Shown: positions 34,266 to 46,204, counted from the stretch's first letter. The stretch is DNA of 64,000 nucleotides from Lycorma delicatula (GCF_047948215.1 NC_134463.1:58534201-58598200), one strand, 5' to 3'. Translations and numbers: made by a program. Notes: a model not told the origin generated them from the letters alone.

Positions 34266-34772
34266 TTACTTCGTTTACTTCTTTATGTAAATAAACCATT
34301 CGGTTGTATGATTTTGGTGAAATACTTGAATTTTTCAGTTTTTTTTGATTTTTCAATGTTTTCTTTCTAGTTCATTTTTTATGATCATCTTGAACTCTCT
34401 TTTCTTAAAGAATACCGATAATCCTGCTTTTTTCACTGCTTCTTTTAATGTTTCCACTTGAATTTTTACGTCTTTTGCTGGTATGATCAAATCGTCTGTG
34501 AACGTCAGTGTACAATCAAACTGTTCTTTTTGGAACCTATTTTTTCTGTTTCATCCAATAAATTATAATTTCTTGTTCATTACCTTTTTTTCTGGAGCAT
34601 AATTGTAAAGAATTGATAAATGAGTCAACTTGACTCACCCCTTTTTAATTTCGAATTACCCTGAAATTTCTCTCGGGAATTTAACTTAGGATTGTTTCTA
34701 TTTATTTTTTTTAATGCTCTCCTCTGTTTTTTCTATCAACCCGAAATTCCTCTTAAAAATAAATAAATTTCT

Positions 34773-34875
34773 ACAGAGGGGTGGTAGCGACTCTGTCTCT
34801 ATTTTTGGGGTTCCTGTTTTCGAATCTAGATCGGCCATGGTAATTTTCACTCGCTACAAAATTCATTATTATCTA
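34773..34875 (+). repeat. tRNA-derived SINE, family I, diverged
   Basis: It includes GGGGTGGTAGCGACTCTGTC, a damaged box B TTTCGAATCTAGATCGGCC, and TTTTCACTCGCTACAAAATTC from the body. It is more decayed than the other copies. Confidence 0.6.
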
Positions 34876-34879
34876 TCAT

Positions 34880-35550
34880 AATAAGTATTATTTGGCTTAT
34901 TCTATTACTATATAAATAAATAATATATTTAAATCCGATAATGAAATCTTACTCTCGCCGTTGACGAGAAAAATGTTTAAGAAATAATACTCGCATTGTC
35001 ACAGAAAATATGACTGGAGGACAGACTTCCGCTCCGAAGAAGTCACCCTTATTGTTTTCGATCCGGGCATATCTAGTTAAGGCATGGATTCATCATGTCA
35101 TATCATATTACTCCAATATGATCACTGGATAACTACCTTTTAATGGTTCGGTATATTACTTTGATCATGTACGATACAGTGACATTGATGGGAAAATTTT
35201 TAATTAGGATTCCATTGCAATATTGGATATATTATATTACTTGATGATCTGATTAAAATAAGTATGAAAATAAAAAAGAATTTAGTTCAATAATTTTTTT
35301 TTAATTAAGCAAATAATAAATTAAATTTTATTTAAATTTAAACAGCGATTTTTTTTGGATTTTTTTTATTTTTTTTATTAAATACTTGGTAGTGAGAAAA
35401 AAGAACTGTACGATTTACAAATAAAAATGCGAGTACATTATTACAAGAAAAATATAAATAATTGTTTACAGAAGATTCAACTTAAAAAATAAACACATAT
35501 TGAAACCAAATGATAATTTAACAACTATTATTAGTAGGTACTGAAGAAAA
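34880..35550. other. Non-repetitive stretch with a GC-richer core at 34960-35180
   Basis: No open frame or repeat. The core includes CTCGCCGTTGACGAGAAAAA and TGACTGGAGGACAGACTTCC and resembles no family in the window, so it is a candidate for conserved non-coding sequence. Confidence 0.35.
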
Positions 35551-35559
35551 AACTGACAA

Positions 35560-36212
35560 TAAAGTTGTCATACTTTCCTGGCGTTGGTTATTTATTCTTA
35601 TATAATGGAAAAATAATGGATACATGAAAAAAATTTAAAAAAATTCCAAAAAATTATATTTTTAAACTTTGATCGAGTACCCCACCCCCAATATTGATCC
35701 ATAGTATTTTTTTGTGACACTTTCTTTACTATTATACTTAGGAAAACATTAAAAAAATCTGTTAAAGAATATACAATAATTAAAAAGACAGGTGTTTTTG
35801 ATTTGTAAAAAAGAATTTTGAGGTATTTTTTTCTTTTAATGGTAAGATAAGCATGTACGCATGTGTACTGAGTTTAATATAAAGTGGAATTATATTTAAA
35901 AAATTTTAAAAAGGTTGACTCTAAAGAAACAATATACTCCACTCCTTGGAGATATTAACCCCAAATTTTTCCCAACAAATTGCTCCATATACACTAGCCT
36001 GTGTACCAAATTTCATCAAAATCGGTTAATCCAGTCAAAGTTATTAAACTTAAAACATACCAACGCACGTATATACGTACGTAACCCCCCCCCCCATTTT
36101 TGTGTTTTGGGTTCTTGGATTATAAAATGTCGAAAAAATAATCCATATCCCATTTTTTGACTACCATTTTTCTTGTAGCCCAGCTCTAGAATTATGATGC
36201 CAGGAAAATAAA
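35560..36212 (+). mobile_element. Family E MITE-like element, near complete
   Basis: It begins AAGTTGTCATACTTTCCTGG and ends TTATGATGCCAGGAAAATAA, giving the inverted termini of the family. It contains ACCCCACCCCCAATATTGAT, AGTCAAAGTTATTAAACTTA and a C-rich run near 36090. About 650 bp, non-coding. The open frames across it on both strands are chance. Confidence 0.7.
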
Positions 36213-36229
36213 AGTAAAAGTTGGTAGAA

Positions 36230-37900
36230 AAATGAACACTATAAAACAATAAAATAAATATTAATTTAAAAAAAAAAAACAGTATTTATCAAATCAAAAC
36301 TTACTTATAAAATGACTTTTACCAGCTTTTATGGAATAAAAGTAAAAATACAAAATTCGTTATTTTAGGCAATCCTAATCGAAAGCGTAAAATCATCTTA
36401 AAAACTAGTAATAGAAATCTCCGACTCAGATTGCCAATATCAGATCAAATAATATTTTTTTTTAAAACCTTTTTCCCAGAATACGACAACTATTAACGTA
36501 GAAAATATTTTATATTCATATATTTCTGTTTGCATATTTCCATATATGTGTGTGTAATATTTATTTAATTATCATTTATAAATCAATATTAAACACCTTG
36601 TAAACAACCACTATCGTTATTTTATGCTTACATAAACTCTAATCAATATTAAAAAGATCAAAATTTAATACTAAATTAAAATTATTTGCTCTTCAATAAT
36701 TTATTAATTCGAATCCCAAATGATAGTAAAAGCTTTATATTATTTATGTTTTTTTTTTTTTTGTTGAGAACTTACAAGGAAGGAATGCAATAGACAAATC
36801 TAACAGCACGAAGCGGCAATAACCAGTAATAAACTCTAAGATATATCATCCTACGTTATACAGAATTTTATAGTTTGGTTGTAAAAATGTGTACAAACAG
36901 AAGCCAGTTTATTAGATGATGTATATGTGTGTAAATGTGTATTTGTATTTGTATCGCTTAGCGGCACTACTCTACCAATAAAGTATTCTTTACTTATCTT
37001 CCTTTTTACCCCACTTCTTTTATTTAAGAAAACACTTACCGACAATTCATCAGGGTTCTTATTTAATGTTTTATTACACTGAAATTGAACATATCTCCCT
37101 CTTTTTTTTAACTTTGTAGCTTTCTAAGAGTGATATAGTTTACTCTCTTTGTCTTTTAGGCACACCTAAGGGAAACTGTTGAAGAAAAAATAGTTTGATA
37201 TGCGTTCATTGACTATTTAAACATTCCTTTTTCTGTCCTCTCCCCTTTTTCGAAACCCTTTTATTTGAATCCGTTTAACCCTTTACATCGATGTCGGTAT
37301 CTTTGATCGTGTCATTTCCTCATCCCATAACAACTACTTTATTCTTTAAAACAACACGTGTCCGTATTTAAAACAAAATATTAGCTACTAAAACCGTGCT
37401 TCCTAAAAAACTTATTAGAACATATATATATTTACCAAAGTTTTAATAAAATATAAAAATATTTTTGTATTAATTTTATTAGTGAACTTCATTTACATTT
37501 GTTTTAAGTTCTTTGTTAAACATATTACTCGCGAGATGTATATGCTCTTTTCTGTTTTAATTTTAAAACGCATTACTATTATTTTATATTTAGATCTATT
37601 TTTGAACACTTCTGTTACACATTCAAATTTAAAATGTTACACTGTATTAACATTAACAACATTTATGTCATCACTATGTTGCAATGTACAAACAAAACTG
37701 CATCTGTAAACAAAATACAGTATGGAAAATTTTAAAGATATTACTTTCTATCCATTACATACAATTTTAAAGAAATTAAAATATTTTCATTCCAATTTTG
37801 TCCATCCATTTTTAAAACTGTAATAATATGGACCTAAGATGGTAGTCAGTTTTCTTAGTGAAACCATTTTATTTAGAATTACCATCATAAAATCTACTGT
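36230..37900. other. AT-rich DNA, nothing recognised
   Basis: Several short open frames exist, but none has a protein-like composition or homology that I can name. A CT-rich block lies at 37080-37330. Confidence 0.4.
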
Positions 37901-37904
37901 AAAA

Positions 37905-38015
37905 AATTTTTGTGTTCAGTCATTTGACTGGTTTGATGCAGCTCTCCAAGATTCCTTATCTAGTGACAGTCTTTTATTTCGGTATACCCCTTACATCCTA
38001 CAACCGTAACAATTT
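37905..38015 (-). pseudogene. 3' end of LINE 'G'
   Basis: The plus strand shows GTCATTTGACTGGTTTGATG, CAGCTCTCCAAGATTCCTTA and TACATCCTACAACC. This is the reverse complement of the 3' end seen at 44940-45010 and 47000-47115. It is a 5'-truncated LINE copy of about 110 bp. Confidence 0.75.
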
Positions 38016-38214
38016 TTTAATAAAACTTACATAAAAATTTCGATCTTCCACTTAGCATTTGCAGTTCATGTAAAACGTACACACATAGTAAATATTTAGA
38101 AATAAATTTGGTTTAACCTTTTTTAAGTTCCGATTTAATATACACTCTTCACAATAATAAATTTCAAAATTTTTTTCTATAATCTCACAAAAATATCTTT
38201 GTCTTTTTCTTTTT

Positions 38215-38303
38215 TTTGAAAATGCCATGCCCGACCGGTATTCGAACCCCGGACTCCGGATGAAAGACAGAGACGCTACCACTCACGCTACGGTGGCCGG
38301 TTA
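38215..38303 (-). repeat. tRNA-derived SINE, family I, 5' half
   Basis: It contains GCCATGCCCGACCGGTATTC, GAACCCCGGACTCCGGATGA and GACGCTACCACTCACGCTAC in plus orientation, i.e. the tRNA-like half with box A and box B. The family 3' part is absent. Confidence 0.8.
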
Positions 38304-38646
38304 GCAAAAACATATTATGAAACTTTTTTCTGCTATACTTCTTCCTTTATAAAAAAATTAAATTTTATGTTATTTAATATCCATTTTATAAAGTTATGGA
38401 AGATATTTCATAAAGTTCAACAGTATTTTTAAGGAACTTTTTTTATAGATATTTTTGTTTATTTCTATGCTTTGACGAAATTTTTACCGGTCGAACGTTT
38501 TTATTCATATAACTTCCTAGACGATTTTGGTATAACATGACATATATAAATGGGTTACTATTGACGTAACATGATAGAGGTTACATAATTTCAAATCTGA
38601 AAGATTTTATAATTCATTCATAAATTGCGTATTAACCCCTTCCTTT

Positions 38647-38783
38647 TTTTTACCTCTGGGATCACCGTTAGATATCGCTTCAGAAGATGAGATTAAAGAT
38701 TTGTAGCGTGTGTGAAAATGCCATGCCTGAACGGGATTCGAACTCGGGGTGAAAGACAGAGCCGCTACGCACGTAGGGCGACA
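38647..38783 (-). repeat. tRNA-derived SINE, family I, with internal deletion
   Basis: It carries the 3' part (ACCTCTGGGATCACCGTTAG) and the box B (GGGATTCGAACTCGGGG). The CTCCGG piece next to box B is deleted and the box A side is diverged. Confidence 0.75.
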
Positions 38784-39005
38784 GCGTATTAACCCCTGAT
38801 ATATTATTTTATTATACAGTAATAAAAGAATTATACAGTAAAATATTATATAAAATATTATTATATTATTACAGTAAAATATCTATTATAAATAGATATT
38901 TATAATTATCTAAAAATAAAATTTAGGAATTGGTTAACCTATTGATGTTTTTATTTATTCTACTTTTTTTAGAAAATTAATAAAACATTTTTTTTGTTTA
39001 TACAG

Positions 39006-39148
39006 GTTGACTGGATCGGTGACAAGGCGTGGGGGTGTCGTGCCTCCTCCGCCGCACCCCCAAGCTGAGTTCCATCCTGCTTACCGGAATCCTTACATGG
39101 AACTCTATTCTTCATTGCAGCACGCGAGCCCGACATCTTCATTACACG
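39006..39148 (+). CDS. ci: Internal coding exon, cubitus interruptus (Gli family) N-terminal region
   Basis: Ci/Gli is the zinc-finger transcription factor that executes Hedgehog signalling. This exon lies N-terminal to the zinc fingers. Seen: a pyrimidine-rich tract ending in TTTATACAG at 39005, then 143 bases that are much GC-richer than the flanks, then a GGTAAT donor. The only useful open frame starts at 39007 and reads about 47 residues, including VVPPPPHPQAEFHPAYRNPY and then MELYSSLQHASPTSSLHG. Known: insect Ci has a conserved segment of the form FHPAYR-x-P-x-YME-x-LYS in its N-terminal part, and the match here is close. The exon begins with the third base of a split codon and ends with the first base of another (phase 2 in, phase 1 out), so 143 bases is consistent. 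No zinc-finger exon is in the window. Alternative: another Gli-family member. Expression is not shown. Confidence 0.75.
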
Positions 39149-40060
39149 GTAATTTTAATATTAAATATTATAAAAAAAGTATTATAAAACAATTTTACTA
39201 ATTTTATCGACGTTTTGTTTATATAGAGTGTACCACGAAGTAATGTAATGAATTAAAGAAAAAACTTTTCATAAAAGAAGCTTCGAAGATTCTTAAGTTT
39301 TGAGGTACAGCTACAAGAGAATTACCAAATTTTAGAATAAAATTATAAGTAATAATAAAAATTTTAAAAAATATCATATTTATGGAAAAATTAACAATTC
39401 TAGCTACAAACTCAGATAAAATGTCCAAAGTCTACAATTTTAATTATTTCTCAATAACAGTTATTAGTTTTTATTATTAAAAGGACTTTTAAAAATCATT
39501 TTAATAAATAACAACGTTAATTATCAGTTAAAATTGCGTAAACAAGTTAAAAAAAATTATGCCTGCTTAAATAACGATAAAATGTAATTAGAAATATCGT
39601 TTTTTTTATGAAACAAAAAATGTAAGTAGACATAAAAACTTTTCAGTACTAAACTAATTTTTAATACAATATAAATAAAGAAATTAGGAAAAATTAAACT
39701 CAATATTAAGATAAACATTTAAAGTATTCAAATAAATAAAAAATTATTTGATACTATAAAATCAGTTTTATGTTATACGTATAACATAAAACTGTTTATC
39801 TTCCATTACTATATTATAATATAGTACCATTTGATCGTATAACATCAAAATTCTTTCGTATAACTTCAATAATATTCTTCATAAAAATTCTACACCATAT
39901 AGAACCATGCAAGACGCGTTGGCCCATCATCACCTGTAAAAAAATTATTTCTCCATTTTTTTTTTATAAATTTTTCCTTATCTTTTAAATAATCCAATTT
40001 TAATCTTTTATTCCTTTTTTTTATGTATGAATTTTTATCACGACGATACGATCTCTGGAT
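39149..40060 (+). other. Intron sequence downstream of the ci-like exon
   Basis: AT-rich. It contains a perfect 32-base palindrome at 39763-39794 (arms CAGTTTTATGTTATAC) and no repeat family known from the window. Confidence 0.5.
39763..39794. repeat. Perfect 32-bp palindrome
   Basis: CAGTTTTATGTTATAC is followed immediately by its exact reverse complement, with no spacer. It could extrude as a cruciform or mark the core of a small palindromic element. Confidence 0.97.
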
Positions 40061-40330
40061 TTAAGCTGGTAATCTCCGGTAATGTACCGAGAAATGATCG
40101 GTGATGCCTTCACTTTTCTTCATTCCTCTACAAGTTGGACACTTTCATGGTACAACCAATTTCGTTTGCTTCTAGACTTCCATACTTCTTTAGTTATCTC
40201 CTCTGTGATTTCCTGGAGCTTGTTTTTAAATTCTTCCCGTTTTCTGAAAGATGCTTTTTTGTTCTCAGCAAATTTTTCACTGAACGTGACTTTTATTTTT
40301 TATAGGTGTTCCGTCTTTTGAATTCAGAAA
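40060..40330 (-). pseudogene. Possible LINE endonuclease/linker remnant
   Basis: The minus strand yields a coding-like stretch KFAENKKASFRKREEFKNKL, then QEITEEITKEVWKSRSKRNW and LYHESVQLV. It has the lysine/glutamate-rich character of the region between endonuclease and RT in LINEs. The plus strand is open too, so strand and class are uncertain. Confidence 0.3.
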
Positions 40331-40659
40331 AGATAAATTACAAAGAATAAAAGGCTGAGACTGCTTCGAGAACTAGTCTTCCGTTAATCACGTTTTTAAT
40401 TATTAATTTTTCCATAAAACTTAATAAATTTTAAAAATTTGGATTATTTGTTGAACTTTTTTATGGTTTTATTTTTGCCGTAATGTTTAATTTTACCGGA
40501 ATCATAAGTAAATTTGAATATAAAAAAAAATGAAACGGAGAGAGGGGTTAGATTGAAATCCCTCAAAGAACTTTATTTAATCTCAATAATGAAACATGTA
40601 ACTAAAATTTACCAAAACTCTTTTATGCTTTTTATTTATCGAATAATTTATTCTGTTTT

Positions 40660-41180
40660 TTACCGACTTTTCGAAGAAAAGTACGATATTACGTTCGGTC
40701 GCATGGTGAGAGTGGAAGAATAAAAATCGATTTACCTTACATTTTTAGTTTTGAGGACGACAAAAATACCATTAACTTAAATTTTGGTTTCCTTATATAT
40801 TTATTTAAATATAAACCTAAGTACAAACGTTTATGGCTCGAAAATTTCCAAAACTACTAGATCAATTTCATTGAAATATAGATATGTTCTTGTAGCGTAT
40901 TTGAAGTTCTGCATTAGTAAATTTGTTGAAGATTGGTTAAGTAAGCTCTTCTTGAGTTATGTTCAAATTAAGATCAAAAACTTTTGAGCAGGACAAAGTA
41001 GAAGAATGGTTCGTTATAATGCTGCAAATTGGAAGGTTGACTTTTCTTTATCTGCAGTATCTATTATAATAATAGATAGTATCAATATTAAACACTGGGT
41101 ATGCGTGAGCGGCACAAAAGGAAACAAAATAAAATAATGAAAATCGGTCTTTTTGCGCAGAACTGCGCAAGAATTTTTTT
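40660..41180 (+). repeat. Family B repeat, near full length
   Basis: It starts TACCGACTTTTCGAAGAAAA and includes TTGGTTTCCTTATATATTTA, CCAAAACTACTAGATCAATT and CTTTTGAGCAGGACAAAGTA. It ends TTTGCGCAGAACTGCGCAAG with a T-rich tail. The end is itself a small hairpin (TTGCGCAG/CTGCGCAA). No coding capacity. Copies at 18931 and 49840 share block order. Confidence 0.7.
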
Positions 41181-41189
41181 TAGTTTTTT

Positions 41190-41695
41190 CCCTTTAGTAA
41201 ATTTAGAGATATAAATTTATATAATAACTTGGTTTAATTGAAAATTAATTATTTATTTAGAAGATTTTTTTAAGCGACTTAACGAAGAGAATATTCTTTT
41301 TCAATTAATCGATCAGTATTTCTAACTCTTTAGGTAAAAGAAAAATAAATATATCTTCTATTATTCATCTTCAAATATTTCAATTAATCACAAAAATATT
41401 TTACAGCGATTTAATTGAAACAGATCAAATAAAATTATTCCAGTCAGAGAATTTTACATACGGCGTATTGGTTTGCACATGATAACTTCTTATCATTTAA
41501 TTCTGGGTTTTATTACCAGTATTAATATGACCATTTTTGTTTCATTTATTAATTTCACTGTTATCACATATAAATAATGTAATACGTCTATTATAAAATT
41601 GTTGCAGTAAAATAAATAAGACAAGAAAGTTTTAAGAAACTTATGAATATAAAAGTAAAAATCCAAAAAATTTAAACCCTCTGTGAACACTCGAG
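41190..41695. other. AT-rich DNA, nothing recognised
   Basis: No gene or shared repeat. Confidence 0.35.
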
Positions 41696-41699
41696 AAGT

Positions 41700-42346
41700 T
41701 TACATAAAAAATCCCTTTCGGCACGCCGGAAGGCGGAGGTATATTTCACCGGTGCTAAGTAGGGGATAAAAACGATTTTCACTTTAAAGTTAAGAAAAAC
41801 TTCAAATTTACTCAATACGACAATGGTTGCATGTGAAAAAATGTTCACATGTATAGCAAACGAAAAGCCCCACCATCTTCTTACAATTCCAGCAACATTT
41901 TTTATTAACATTTTGACCAAAATTCCCTTGTCGTAAGGGTTGGTCATATCAAAAGTTGTTTCACGCAAAAGTTTTAGGTAATGCTTAGAGGACTAACGAC
42001 TACTTTAAACCGATTCGATACTGTGCCTATTAAGGGAGGTATGATTCTTTTTGGCTTCGAAACCTCTTTTTTCCATCCCTCCCTAAACCGGTGGTTGGTG
42101 ATATAAAAAAAACTTTATTTATTGGCCCTTATCCAGAGAATAGTAGGAACTTTAAACGAATTCGATATTTTACTTAATAAAAAGGTTATAGTGATATTTT
42201 TTTTCGAAAAATCTCCTCTATTTCCACCCTCAGGGTTTGATTTTGCCCATTAACAAACCCGACTGACATTTTGGGTTGTTATATTTTATGTATCAATTTG
42301 AAAGTGATTGGCGTAAAATTGCGGCAGTTATGTGTCCAGAAGAAAA

Positions 42347-42380
<34 letters not shown>

Positions 42381-42381
42381 A

Positions 42382-42432
<51 letters not shown>

Positions 42433-42580
42433 AATGTATATATAAACCTTTGAACTGACGGTGGTTTTGGAGTCTGAAGGATGTGAAACGCGAAGATATG
42501 TCCAAATTTTCCGGAAGTCGAATCATGGTACCCATTACAATAGGTAGATTTCTTATGAAATCTACCTAAAATACTACTCT
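41700..42580 (+). mobile_element. Family F element, best-preserved copy
   Basis: The left end has CCTTTCGGCACGCCGGAAGG then CGGAGGTATATTTCACCGGT. The right end is the near-perfect palindrome TAGGTAGATTTC-TTAT-GAAATCTACCTA at 42541-42568, preceded by CTTCCGG-type sequence and a double (TA)n block (42351-42429). Length is about 880 bp including the microsatellite. It is non-coding: the Tyr-Ile repeat frames are translations of (TA)n. Confidence 0.75.
42351..42429. repeat. (TA)n microsatellite, two blocks
   Basis: Two long TA runs are interrupted by GTAAATG, and GTAAATG occurs again after the second block, so the compound unit has itself been duplicated. Confidence 0.95.
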
Positions 42581-42589
42581 AAACATAAT

Positions 42590-43950
42590 ATAAATTAGGA
42601 ATAATATTTAAGAAAATATTTTGTTAAAGTATACTGTCACGAATCTTCTTTAAAAGATACGTGTAAAATTATTCGCCGTAAAAAACGACCAATATTTATT
42701 TATTAACAGAAAAGTTTATGAAGGAAAATTAACTCCTTTCTTTCACTAACCTCCTGTATTAATGTGATTAAAATCTCCTATATGAAAAAGCTTAGTCTTT
42801 TACGTTTCAGTTTTTACATCCTAAAAGAATCAAAGTATTTGCACTACTGGTATAAAAATTTAGAAAACTTTTAACTCCACAACCAAAGAAGCCAAAATAT
42901 GGAATTTTGAATCTTTGAATAAATTAAAACCTATTATCAAATTGCAAATTATATTATTATTCATATACATTTAGTCTTCTCAATAAAATCCTATTTTGGT
43001 TTAGAAAATATATCATAATGAGATTTGAAGAAAAAACCAATGGTTTCATTGAAAAAAAAAAGTAATGACATTTTATTTTCGTTTTATGTTTAAAAATACT
43101 GCTTCTATAAAACATAATAAGGAACCGGGTAAACGCATATAATTCTAAAGTCTCCGTCTGTTTCAGTATGCATTACGACCGCGTGGCGAATTAAGGATTA
43201 GTGAAACTACCACGTTGTTTGAGGTTAATATGTCTCATGTTAACTTACCGTACCATATGCATACATCACATTAAAAATTTTGCTTATTGAAAGTTTTTTT
43301 TAATTATTTTTATTCTCTGTTATATTTATTATTACGATAAGGCTGAATCTACATTATTGATAAAAAAGGAATTTTTCACGTAAGTTATAGATTAATTTTG
43401 CGTTTAGTATTTACAGAAAGCTAAGGAAAATTATTGATTGAATGTTTAGAACGTAAAATATCTGAAATAACAAAATCAAAACAGAATCTACATCTGGCTA
43501 ACTAAAGATTTCCGATAAAATATTTTAAATATATTAATTTATATTTTTTCAATATATAATAGCCGAAATTATTAAGGGATTTAAAATTATGTAATAAAAA
43601 TATTTAATCTCTGATTGCCTGGAATATTTTTATGTTATATGTATAAGAAGAATATTGAAGAAAAAATTTGGTTAATCCTTATTTAACGGTAATTTAAAAG
43701 AAAATAAAGACATACGCTATTTTGTCTTTCGCCGTATGCTCCTAATTCACATGAAATCAATAGAAAAATACGATTGTATTTTCTGAAAAAATTCTTTGCT
43801 TCATTCGTTTCCCTTATTTTTTTCTGAAATAAATATATAATCTCCTTTAGGGTCCTTATGAGGGTCCTATAGCCTCCTTTAGGGTAAATTAATCCTTCAA
43901 TCTGATCTCCCAGTAGGGATTGCTCTAGAAGAGGTTATCAGAAGGTTTAA
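42590..43950. other. Non-repetitive AT-rich DNA; GC-richer core at 43140-43275
   Basis: No gene or repeat family. The core (CAGTATGCATTACGACCGCG, GTGGCGAATTAAGGATTAG) stands out in composition. Confidence 0.4.
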
Positions 43951-43959
43951 AAGAAGATA

Positions 43960-45012
43960 TTGTGCGAGTTGGAATGTGGAATATTAAACTTTAAATAATA
44001 TTGGTACGCTAGTTGAAAAGTAGAAAGAAAAGAAATCTTGATTGGATTATATTTACAGTTGGGAGTGAAATTCAGTTTGAAAATAAGTAAGAATAAAAAA
44101 CAAAGGTATTGAAATGTGACTGAAAGGAGAATAAAGGGGAATTAATTATTTCATAAGGGAACACAATATATACCAGAACTTAAAAAGTTTGTTATTTAAA
44201 ATCTAAATATATAAAGGATAGAGAAATGAGAAAGAATTAAAAAGCCAGGAGAGGTTTTACTTAGAAAAACGTTTTCCTTCTAGTATTTGTATAAATCTAA
44301 GAATTAGAAAAATATACTAATAAATTTATGGGAAAGATATATTAATAAACGAAAGTAATGAAATGAAATAGAAATAACGAAGATGGACCACTGTATGTAA
44401 AAATAGGAAGAGAAAAGATTATTGAGATAGAAGAATTTTGTCATTTGGGAAGTAGAATTACTAAAGATGGACGAAGTATGAGCGACATAAAGTGCCGAAT
44501 AGCACAGACAAAACGAACCTTTAGTCAGAAATATAATTTGTTTACATCAAAAATTAATTTAAACATCAGGAAAACATTTTTGAAAGTGTATGTTTGGAGC
44601 GTTTCTTTACATGGAAGTGAAACTTCCACGATCGAAATACCTGAGAAGAAAAGAATAGAAGCTTTTGAAATGCGGTAGTATAGGAGAATGTTAAAAATCA
44701 GATGGGTGGATAAAGTGACAAATGAAGAGGTGTTGCGGCAAATTGACGAAGAAAAAGCATTTGGAAATATATAGCTAAAAGAAGAGACAGACTTATAGGC
44801 CACATATATAGGCATCCTGGAATAATTGCTTTAATATTGGAGGGACAGGTGGAAGGAAAAAATTGTACAGGCAGGCAACGTTTGGGATATGTAAAACAAA
44901 TTGTTAGGGATGTAGAATGTAGGGGGTACACCAAAATGAAACGACTAGCACCAGATAGAGAATCTTGGAGAGCTGCATCAAACCAGTCAAATGACTGAAG
45001 GCAAAAAAAAAT
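43960..45012 (+). pseudogene. Non-LTR retrotransposon 'G', internally deleted copy
   Basis: The start reads RVGMWNIKTLNNIGTLVE at about 43972, matching the opening 'VGTWNVRTL...G' of the apurinic-type endonuclease of LINEs. The middle is deleted or scrambled. From 44380 the RT C-terminal part is clear: PLYVKIGREKIIEIEEFCHL, GSRITKDGRSMSDIKCRIAQ, IRKTFLKVYVWSVSLHGSET and RIEAFEMR. Then come RRMLKIRWVDKVTNEEVLRQ and, with frameshifts, the tail up to GCATCAAACCAGTCAAATGA followed by an A-run at 45000-45012. The open part is 44445-44678. Dead copy. Confidence 0.8.
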
Positions 45013-45039
45013 TTGTGTGAAATGGTGATTTTATATTAA

Positions 45040-45360
45040 CGAAACTTAGACAATATAAAAAGCAGAATTGAACAGAATAGAAATCTTTAAGATATTGCGT
45101 TAGATGGGATTTTAGTTGGATTGATAAAAATACGAAATGAAGAGATCTTATAACAAACAGAAGTTCGTCTAAAAATCTTACCCAAACGGACTAAATTGGT
45201 TAGACATATAACACCATCAAACATTAACAAATTGTAATTTATAAAAACAAACAGTTGTGGGTGTAAGGTGCAGTAAATATGTCGAGTTTAATAGGTTAGC
45301 AACTAAACGAAAAGTTGAAGACAGCATTAAAGAGAGAAAGAAAAACATTTAATTTATCAA
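45040..45360 (+). pseudogene. Possible second LINE C-terminal remnant
   Basis: The region contains RYCVRWDFSWIDKNTK-like and 'LNEKLKTALKRE'-like stretches across frames. These recall the 'ILRIRWDD...N' and terminal parts of another LINE. The similarity is weak and the frames are broken. Confidence 0.3.
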
Positions 45361-46200
45361 AAACGTTTTCTTAGATTCTCGTATCAAATCCTTTTACATT
45401 TAAATCTATAATGTTATACACCATATACTGATGCTGAAAGTTGATAAACCAGCCGAATCCAGTCTTATTGTTAAACAATATAAAATAATAGTTAAGTAAA
45501 ACTCCATCCGCCTTCTAAGCCACTTCAATTTACTTCAGTCATTCTGTTAGTACCGTACTTAAGTGATTCTTTATTCTCTGATAAAACTTATTGTTCTTTA
45601 CCCGCATCCTTGCCGGATGTCGTTCCTTTGGAAGTGTTTTATAAGGGACAATTCATGAAGGATGTCGTATATAGCACAGTTTGTATTGATATACGATCCC
45701 CAGTTGTTTAGTTGTTAAGATCTATATCTTATACAAAGGATAAAGAAAAATGATAAAGGATTGAAAGGAAAATAGAGCTTATTTGTTCTTCCTATATTAT
45801 TAATATTTTTTAATGAGCTATGTCGTAGTTGTAAAGTTTTGTTTGTTTTTTTTTTAATTATCTCTTATTCTGTATTTTTTGTTATAATTGAAATATAATT
45901 TTTTATTCACTTTTTATTACATATTAACTAAGTTACAATTATAATTATAATGGTTGTTATGTTTTTAATCTAAAAACAATTGTAAGACGTAGTTTCCATA
46001 AAAATGTCCTTATTTCAAAGCTATCTTTAATAACGTAATGATAAAAATTATAATTAAAATAAAACTTTTAAAAATGAGAAAATTTACTCGAAATAGATAT
46101 TATATCACTTTTTAATTTTGATTTTTAATGAAAATTTTACCAATGATCATTTCTCTTTCCACTTCTGAAAACTTTTCTTTAATCCACTCTTCTTTCGCTA
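45360..46200. other. AT-rich DNA, nothing recognised
   Basis: No gene or repeat family recognised. Confidence 0.35.
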
Positions 46201-46204
46201 ATTT

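Larger units (their letters stand above)
32790..34700 (-). pseudogene. LINE reverse-transcriptase remnant carrying nested insertions
   Basis: The 5' part on the minus strand (about 34560 to 34300) reads QFDCTLTFTDDLIIPAKDVK and then VETLKEAVKKAGLSVFF, an RT active-site region with FTDD in place of YADD. The 3' part (33480 to 33045) continues as RKLGNKWKLRKQKKFYKETK and then NNRKWITELKQDLKDKKIKI, the post-RT tail. Between them lies a family F element, and near the 3' end a SINE with target duplication. It belongs to the same LINE group as the remnant at 1-790. Confidence 0.65.

Noticed and set aside
35915..36249. Overlapping frames of about 80 residues on both strands
   Set aside because: They lie within a family E MITE-like element and are not conserved between copies.
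42276..42535. Open frames rich in Tyr-Ile on both strands
   Set aside because: They are translations of the (TA)n microsatellite.
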